64,000 nucleotides of DNA from Beroe forskalii (Eukaryota; Ctenophora; Nuda; Beroida; Beroidae). Positions 57,601-64,000 of this stretch are shown here, piece by piece (position 1 is the first letter of the stretch; each line of letters starts with the position of its first letter). The DNA is taken from assembly GCA_011033025.1 (NCBI GenBank), contig WFMF01000294.1, positions 158,653 to 222,652 on the forward strand, read 5' to 3'. The notes under the pieces were generated by a model that saw nothing but the letters and a program-made list of their open reading frames with translations, made no database searches and was not told the origin of the DNA. The translations under genes and the position numbers were made by a program.

Positions 57601-60600
57601 TAACCGACCCACTGCCACAATGGTGACGAATCTTCAACCGACTCACTGCCATAAGGTGAGGTAGAGCTAACCGACTCACTGCCAATAGGTGAGTAAAGCT
57701 AAAGACTCACTGCCACTAGGTGAGTGAAAGCTAACCGACTCACTGCCACTAGGTGGTAGAGCTAACCGACTCACTGCCACTAGGTGCTTTAGTAGAACTA
57801 ATACTGTTGGACTTGAATTTATATCAGAGCATCTGCCACTTTTCATTTTGAATAGGTGAGAAAATATAACCTACTCAACTGACATTAGGTGAGCGAAGAG
57901 CTAAACAAAAGCATACTAATTTGATTTGGTGGGAAAAAAATCACTAGTGAGTAGGTGAGAAGAAAACCGACTTTGAATGAGCTAACCGACTCACTGCCAC
58001 TAGGTGAGTAGAGCTAACCGACTCACTGCCACTAGGTGAGTAGAGCTAACCAACTCACTGCCACTAGGTGAGTAGAGCTAACCGACTCACTGCCACTAGG
58101 TGAGTAGAGCTAACCGACTCACTGCCACTAGGTGAGTAGAGCTAACTGACTCACTGCCACTAGGTGAGTAGAGCTAACCAACTCACTGCCACTAGGTGAG
58201 TAGAGCTAACCGACTCACTGCCACTAGGTGAGTAGAGCTAACCGACTCACTGCCACTAGGTTAGTAGAGCTAACCGACTCACTGCCACTAGGTGAGTAGA
58301 GCTAACCGATTTACTGCCACTAGGTGAGTAGAGCAAACCGACTCACTGCCACTAGGTGAGTAGAGCTAACCGACTCACTGCCACTAGGTGAGTAGAGCTA
58401 ACCGACTCACTGCCACTAGGTGAGTAGAGCTAACCAACTCACTGCCACTAGGTGAGTAGAGCAAACCGACTCACTGCCACTAGGTGAGTAGAGCTAACCG
58501 ACCAGTGCTTAGGTAACATACCTATGGTTCATATCGCTGTATGTAGGTATACCAACTGTATATTAGAAGACGAGAGTTTAAGCCATAATATTTTCAAGTT
58601 TTCATTTAGTGATTTTCAATGCAATTTTCATGACCATTAGCTTTTTTGAATAATGTTACAATTTTGTGGTCTATGACCATATTCGCCCTAAACTGCAACT
58701 ATCGCATCCACAATGTGTTGCATACACAACATGGCCTTTTAATTGCAGTTGTTATATTACCACATAGAAAGATATATATTTTATATTTTATATTTAATTG
58801 CTTGTGCTCAATACCATGTACCTGCGAAATGTTTACTGAAATAGGTTATGTACCTATCTGAGACTGCACTTAATAAAAGAATAATAATAATATTGTATAC
58901 TGAACCCTATAATATACTAGTTTAGGTTGGATTTACACCCCATGGAGGGAACTACTAATTTATTAGCGAAAGGATGTGACTAATGGGGCAGTACAAGAGA
59001 GTCTCACTACTTTGATATTAGTCCCACTTCACAGGCTGTGGTCAGGCTGTACTCTGCAATGGGTATAAGCGCCATGATTTCACATCATGGCGCTCCTACT
59101 AATGATATTGTATCGTGTACACGCAATGATAATGCCCTATTCGAAGTATTGCCGAATTGTCCAGTATGAAATTAAGGTGCCCGAAATTATTAATGCGCAG
59201 ACAAAATGATATTATGCGAACGATCTACTGCGAATCCCAATAAACACTACCCTGTATGATATGTTGATAAATACACTTTCAGAATTATTGTGCCAGAACA
59301 CACTTATTAAGGTATCAAACCTGAAATTTCACTTCGATTGCAGCTCAAGTTAATGATTGACTTTCTAGGTTATAAGTTTATGTAGGCAGTGGCCCATTAC
59401 TCTATTTTATTTAACGTGCTGTAGCTGTAGGAAAGTAAGGCTAGAAGAGTAACACAGCACCGTTCTTAGATTGTGAATGTTATTATTATGACTAGCGTTA
59501 GATTCTTGGCCGTTAGTTTAACGTAGGATCTTAGTCTGTGCTATGAGGTGAAAGGCTTTGTCAGGATTTTCCTATTGTCATGAACCAGCCACTTGAAGAT
59601 TTACTATGATGATTGTTTCCCTTGGTCTATTCTCAATGTGAAGTGGTAACCCTGATGTCCCTCCTCCCTCACCCTTATCCCTGATCCTGACCCCCCACCC
59701 CTGTACCAACACGGCTGGACTGCGCGTTGCGTACATTTATAACAAAAATGGGGAAATAAAGGGGTACAAAGGAGAACACCCCATAATCAAGGCTTTTTCC
59801 CAACCATACCCAAAAGATAATGAATCTGTAGGAGTAAAATTCGTTAGCATAAGCTCATTAAGACATTTGAAACATTTAAAATGCCATCTTGTACGAGATA
59901 GATGTATCATATGAGAAACGTCATCAGACCATTGCTGTCTTCAGGTATAAATAGAATTTAAATATAATTGTCAAAATTGACTCGTCAAAATTCAGCATTG
60001 TAAGTTTATTCAGCATTGCAACATTCTATCCAATTTCTACGGTAAGAAAAGTTTAAAATTTTCATCCTCTTGGCCCGTGTAATGGCCGCATTTTTATTAG
60101 AAAGTTGTGTTGAAAAGTTTAGTGGGTCGTGTAATATATAGTTTGTAGGTTGAGGTAAAGTTAGAGATCGCATACATTGTAAGGTGCCTCAATGTATAGG
60201 CATTGGGGCCACTAGACATGTAGTGGCCCCTACAATTATTGAGAACTAGGCAATAGGCAGCCACGTTTTACAGCTTTTTTTAAATAATTTTACCTACATG
60301 TTAAGAGATTTGGACAGATGACAAGCCCCTTTGGCCTCAACTGTACTTCGTTAAGTGCGGCTTTAACACACATTGTAAACATGCTTCAAAACTGTACAGA
60401 GTGTAATGCTTTGGCCTTTGCAGAATGTAGACTCTGTAAGGGACTGTCTTAGCCATGTAAACTCAATTTACAGGGAAACATCGCCGCTCTTTTAATGACA
60501 AAGCAACTTTAGAAAATCTTGATGCTGGATTAAGACTTATTTTTTTCTTTTTTATGAGCAGGTTTTAAGACTTTCCAAACCTCCTTTTATCGAAGTGAGG

Positions 60601-63554
60601 AAGCTTTTTAATCTTACTTTTTGTACTTTCAATAATATTTTTTGGTGTGGTGTACTTATTATTATTACCCTGCAGTGTAATTACTTTTCGAATTTTTGAG
60701 CAATATTAATCATGTAATATCACCGTACCCAGCAGTTGAATTACTGTCAAGTGTGTAATTACTATACCTCAACTGTTGAATTACTATTCAAGTGTTGAAT
60801 TACTATTCCCAACTGTTGAATTACTACTGTTGAATTACTACAAATTTTCTGAAACAGCCATTCGTATCGATTCAAACCTATTTACTATCTCTGGGAGGAT
60901 GTAAATAGGAGCATAATAAGTTCTATGATATCTGTTATCGCACTTTTAATATAAAAACGATTCGATATAATTTATTCTTAACCAGTTAACCGTATACATA
61001 AAGCTGTGAAACAAGATAAAATAGCGATAAGGAGCGCAATATGTTCGGTACGATATATGTTATATTTTTAATGGTACATTCGGTAGCACAAGATTAAGTA
61101 AATTAGGAGCACAATGTATAAAAATACGATATATCTAAAAAAGATATTATAGGGCAACACAAGATTAAAGATAAAATAGATAAATGGAACACTATCGTAT
61201 ATACCTAAATGGCGCCACCCAGACGCGCTTGATAACTCCATCCTTGTCTCAATGTTTATTTATCTAGTGTTAGAGATAAAACGCAGACTTGTGGCGCCGT
61301 ATGTATGGTGTATTGCTCCGTTTTATCAATTTCAATTTCATTATTTCTGTGCGCCGTCATTTCTATCTGTCAGTGTTCGTTTCTTAATTATGGCACAAAA
61401 CTGATTGTTCAATTGAGGAGTGAATACATACATTTTGAGGAGTGAATACATACATTCTAAAGATTTAGCGGACTATATTCACATACGAGATTGTAGCTCT
61501 AGAGTCAGTTGTTAATGGTTATGATGTGAATTGTTTTGTTTTCGATTGAGTGCGTAACTTTAATGATTCATGTTTTATGGCAATGAAAGATCATGCCAAA
61601 ATCTTTGTGAAGTACATAATATCCATACACTACATTATACACTAACAGTATGCATCAATGCTGGGCGCTGGTTCTATCACTCGGACTTTTGGATACATTC
61701 GCTGAATTGACCCCGAAACGATGATGATTTATCACTGGCAAATTTGTCCAAAATTTTTGCCTGTTTCAATTATGAAATAGTGTACCTATTCTTCATTAAA
61801 CATTGAGTTCAAATACAAACACGTTCGTTCACATTAAAATGTTTCTTAGTTTCAAACCGTTTCCTTTGATTGCTGCATATATGGCAGGGTAATAATACAG
61901 TAAATACACACTTGGGTGTTAAAATTACCATCGTAATTGCACTCGCAAGCTCGTGCAATTACTCCAATAAATGCACTCGCAAGCTCGTGCATTTATTGCA
62001 TGAATTCCACTCGCAAGCTCGTGGAATTAATGTGGTAATTACTCACCCAAGTGTGTATTTACCGTATATAATTTTTCACCCATCTGCCCGCGCAACCTCG
62101 TCACAACCACGTGGTAGCCATGTGATGCTCACATGACATACCTTGTGTGAGCTGATTCGCACGTGACTGGTGTCACGTGCTTATAAGCAGGCCCGTCACG
62201 GCACTTAACCCATAGATTGATAAAAAATAACATGCGGTTAGACGTCACCAACTCACTGTCTATGATAGCATACCGACGCCACTCTAACTGCCAACAAATA
62301 AGATAACGATGCAAACTGCTCTCAACATACTACAACTGTATCCTACAGTATGCTCAGCTCAACTTGTGGTTGAACGCTGCGCTAGAGAAACAGCATCATC
62401 AACTCGCTACATTGAGTTATGATAATGACGTCATCCTACTTGCCTAATTCTCGTCCGTGTAATCAACTTTTCACTATAAGGTAATAAAGATAACATACTG
62501 GGCACCGGCGTCATTCCAACCGGCGATTGATGAGAAAACATATGTGATAATGATACCTACGCCCAGGTAATTTTAAAACCTAGAGAGTTACAAATTGTAA
62601 TATCCAGCATAGCTTCGGGTATGTGGTCTAAATCGTGCCGCTCACATAATTTCATCAAAATCTTTGTGTGAAAAAAAGGCACATTGGATTCCTCGACTGG
62701 AAGTGGAACGCATTATGATTTATGCTATAAGAAACTAATAAAAACATCATCACAACGGCATTGCTTATCGAAACATGTAAAATCTTCATTGGTTGGAATT
62801 AAAAATAGAAACTATGCCAGAAAACGCAGCGAATTCTTTGATTTGATTATAGACTCAAATTTGATCATGAAGGAGGAAGCAAGCTTGGAGTTTAAAAGTT
62901 TTGGAATTCAGGATAGGTATCAATGAGCTACAAATTTGTACTACGGACGAGAGGAAATGATTCAACTTCCCTCAACTGTAATTCAATGCTCTTTCTAGTA
63001 GACCGTTAAATTATTTAGTAATAACAACGATAGAGCGTGCTATTATGAAACGTCGATCCGTTATTTAACGGCATCTTTACGTGACCTCGTCACGTGGCGT
63101 AGGGATCAGTATGAGTGTCACGGGGAGTATCATAATAACCAATAGCGCTTAGGCATTTCAGTCACGTTGTACCGCGTAAGAGCCATAGGACACAGTCATG
63201 CGGGGCTGATAGCGTGCTGCTATTGGCTCCGAGAGTCACGTGGGTGGAAGTGCACGAAATTGCATGCCTGTGTCAAATTTTTTGACGCCATTCGATACGT
63301 ATTTTAATTTCAGTGAAAATTAGAGCGTAATTGTTGATTGACAGGCCCAGCCTTCGGCGCTCGATTTTGTCAATCAACCAATTACTACTCTTATTAATTA
63401 TAAGCTATCAAAAAGTCACAGGAATATGAATTTATGATCTCAGGTCCCTGGAGGAAGGGATGACAGCAGTAGGACCCCTGAACAATGTCCCGTTACCGGA
63501 CTACATGAGGAACTTAATGGAGCAAGTCAACGTCATCAACAACACGTTGGAAAG
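48436..63554 (+). CDS. FOXP: FOXP-type forkhead transcription factor, gene span
   Basis: Eight plus-strand exons in matching phases: 48436-48608, 48871-48969, 51363-51599, 53876-54011, 55743-55819, 56082-56177, 56380-56513 and 63444-63554, continuing off the right edge. The product is a nuclear DNA-binding factor of the FOXP subfamily, known to dimerise by its leucine zipper. Domains are a C2H2 finger (C10, C15, H28, H33 counting from the ATG at 48441), a zipper ending LKREREROLS-like ([17 protein letters not shown]), a variable linker, and a forkhead at about 228-312 containing [20 protein letters not shown] and [15 protein letters not shown]. The position that is Ala in FOXP2 (Pro in most FOX proteins) at the domain-swap hinge is Thr here (HFTFFRYN). 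Upstream Gln-rich exons were not identified; the ATG at 48441 may or may not be the true start. Confidence 0.93.
48871..48969 (+). CDS. FOXP: FOXP exon: end of leucine zipper
   Basis: 33 codons after GATCACAG, before [26 protein letters not shown] then [12 protein letters not shown]. Equivalent to the LSKERERLQAMMTHLH stretch of FOXP1/2/4. Phase 0 on both sides. Confidence 0.93.
51363..51599 (+). CDS. FOXP: FOXP exon: linker with SRD repeats
   Basis: 79 codons after TTTTTCCTCAG, before [26 protein letters not shown] is a Pro/Ser linker as in other FOXP proteins, followed by four or five S-R-D units encoded by repeated TCACGTGAC. It ends [17 protein letters not shown]. Phase 0 on both sides fits the neighbours. 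Confidence 0.82.
51979..53875. repeat. 66-bp minisatellite carrying CTCAG acceptor-like sites
   Basis: About 28 copies, increasingly scrambled to the right, of a pyrimidine-rich unit containing CTAACATCTCACTATCTCAG, GGACTATCCCTCACC and TCTCCAGTCCTCCC. Each intact copy has a branch-point-like CTAAC, a pyrimidine tract and CAG|G, a plausible 3' splice site. Because 66 is a multiple of three, the array gives long repeat-peptide frames (51979-52344, 52310-52768); these are not genes. The last unit, ending CTATCTACGAG, supplies the acceptor of the exon at 53876. Confidence 0.95.
53876..54011 (+). CDS. FOXP: FOXP exon: Ser/Pro-rich linker
   Basis: 136 nt starting right after the minisatellite. The frame [17 protein letters not shown], then [19 protein letters not shown], ends with one base that joins the next exon to make Ser. 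The other two frames hit stops, and the donor AGTAAGT is strong. GC-rich relative to its surroundings, as expected of coding sequence. The exact 5' edge (CTACGAG|ACG) is the weakest point. Confidence 0.75.
55640..55735. repeat. AATGGTCATGTGATCT tandem repeat before a FOXP acceptor
   Basis: Four or five imperfect copies of TCAATGGTCATGTGATCT end about 10 bases before the acceptor of the exon at 55743. Unlike the other arrays it does not copy exon sequence. Confidence 0.75.
55743..55819 (+). CDS. FOXP: FOXP exon: start of forkhead domain
   Basis: Two bases complete a Ser codon, then [20 protein letters not shown] and SLIRE, before GTGAGG. Matches NADVRPPFTYATLIRQ of FOXP2: helix 1 of the winged helix. 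Confidence 0.95.
56082..56177 (+). CDS. FOXP: FOXP exon: forkhead helices 1-2 and hinge
   Basis: 32 codons between TATGTTTCAG and [25 protein letters not shown], then [13 protein letters not shown]. The hinge residue equivalent to FOXP2 Ala539 is Thr. Confidence 0.96.
56380..56513 (+). CDS. FOXP: FOXP exon: forkhead recognition helix and wings
   Basis: Acceptor GCATCTCAG, donor [28 protein letters not shown] is recognition helix 3 (with the Arg equivalent to FOXP2 R553), then [20 protein letters not shown] and TAT plus two bases. The final ~24 coding bases and donor are the seed of the 2-kb array that follows. Confidence 0.96.
56514..58506 (+). repeat. 32-bp minisatellite of the FOXP exon end plus 5' splice site
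   Basis: The unit (GAGCTAACCGACTCACTGCC then ACTAG|GTGAGTA) is a copy of the end of the exon at 56380-56513 and its donor. About 12 near-perfect copies run to 56940 and about 16 from 57975 to 58506; the middle is scrambled with GAATCTTCC insertions. Most copies keep a perfect AG|GTGAGT. Reading from the exon, the codon after ACT AGG is TGA, so use of any downstream donor would end the protein just after the forkhead. Confidence 0.97.
58507..61890. other. FOXP intron; no gene recognised
   Basis: AT-rich. The only structured part is a GTTGAATTACTA tandem stretch at about 60730-60840. No exon, RNA gene or transposon protein seen. Confidence 0.5.
61897..62066. mobile_element. Three-hairpin palindromic element
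   Basis: Outer arms AGTAAATACACACTTGGGTG and CACCCAAGTGTGTATTTACC enclose three consecutive hairpins that share the loop region CTCGCAAGCTCGTG: AATTGCA...TGCAATT, AATGCA...TGCATT and GAATTCCA...TGGAATT. Each stem is self-complementary but differs from the others. No coding capacity; MITE-like. Confidence 0.85.
62427..62435. repeat. CRE-bounded short repeat copy
   Basis: GTTATGATAATGACGTCATC, with ATCATCAACTCGCTACATTG just before, another copy of the dispersed 43-bp unit. Confidence 0.55.
63327..63386. repeat. Hairpin just upstream of a FOXP exon
   Basis: GTAATTGTTGATTGACA at 63327 pairs with TGTCAATCAACCAATTAC at 63369, around a GC-rich loop. About 60 bases upstream of the next exon. Could be a tiny MITE or intronic RNA structure. 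Confidence 0.6.
63444..63554 (+). CDS. FOXP: FOXP exon downstream of the forkhead
   Basis: One base completes Arg from the forkhead exon (AG|G), then 36 codons [36 protein letters not shown] and two further bases before GTGCGA. Acceptor GATCTCAG. No strong similarity to known FOXP C-termini, which are variable; assigned by phase, position and coding quality. Confidence 0.8.
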
Positions 63555-64000
63555 GTGCGACAGCTTCCTTAGTCCCGTAATTCATATCATGCCATAATCA
63601 AAACCTTGCCGGCCTGACATTTTTCGCAGAATTTAAATCCCTTATTATGTGCAGTAAATAATGAATATTCATCGATGCCATATTGAGCATAAATTTGAAG
63701 TTTGTACGTGGTTAGGATGTATGATAATGATAGTTGGAGTATCGCCGTAACATGATATATCCAATATTATTGGCATGTTATTGATCGATTGATTTAAATT
63801 CTCGGCCGTCGGCCATAATAAATTTGTTTGTTTATTACACTCTGTTTGTTTACTCCAAAACAATCCACACAATATAATTGTTTATGAGTTTATAAAATAT
63901 TTTTGATATGTTTTACACTCATTCAAGGTTTCTACATTCTACATTCTCCATACTGTATTGTATATTGTTATTGAACAAAACACAATAACTCTCAAACAAT

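Noticed and set aside
56514-58506. CRISPR-like array
   Set aside because: Units are contiguous with no unique spacers, the unit is a copy of the adjacent exon end, and the genome is eukaryotic.
62684-62926. 80-codon plus-strand frame ([19 protein letters not shown]) in a FOXP intron
   Set aside because: It has a coding-like composition but no recognised family, no acceptor/donor pair in FOXP phase and no partner exons; not annotated.

Overview
This window is AT-rich, intron-rich animal nuclear DNA. Two ancient metazoan regulatory genes are present as small exons with consensus GT-AG junctions. The rest is introns full of fold-back elements, MITE-like palindromes, minisatellites and one intact LINE. 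A FOXP-type gene (C2H2 finger, leucine zipper, forkhead) points to Metazoa. The divergent forkhead sequence and transposon load would suit an early-branching marine invertebrate such as a sponge, but the sequence does not settle this.

Layout. At 566-1145 lie two minus-strand exons of a gene I do not recognise. From 10872 to 39533 on the minus strand lies a PP2A regulatory subunit B56 (PPP2R5) gene. It runs right to left from an initiator ATG at 39533 through eleven located coding exons. One conserved internal exon (expected between 12574 and 30779, ending in a VYHPQ-like sequence) was not found, and the 3' end beyond 10872 is unresolved. From about 40.8 to 47.4 kb lies an apparently intact two-ORF non-LTR retrotransposon. 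ORF1 combines a PHD-like finger, an AlkB-type 2-oxoglutarate/Fe(II) dioxygenase and an SGNH hydrolase; ORF2 carries a second zinc finger, an endonuclease and a reverse transcriptase. From 48436 to beyond the right edge on the plus strand lies the FOXP gene, with eight exons seen.

Mobile DNA. Three large fold-back elements (about 2.6-5.4, 21.6-26.3 and 27.1-30.5 kb) share one design: long inverted arms built of tandem 150-180 bp subrepeats that carry a GGCCACGCC motif, with an unrelated loop between. The second is split by a Helitron-like element that itself contains another palindromic element. Two hAT-like MITEs with 8-bp target duplications, a tRNA-headed SINE-like piece, a three-hairpin palindrome and a dispersed 43-bp repeat bounded by TGACGTCA are also present.

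The most unusual pattern is that several minisatellites are tandem copies of exon-intron junctions. The end of the FOXP forkhead exon plus its 5' splice site is repeated at a 32-bp period for about 2 kb. The acceptor region of an upstream FOXP exon is the last unit of a 66-bp array. B56 exons show smaller versions at a donor (three copies) and an acceptor. These arrays place dozens of potential splice sites beside the real ones. The other candidate for novelty is the PHD-AlkB-SGNH ORF1.
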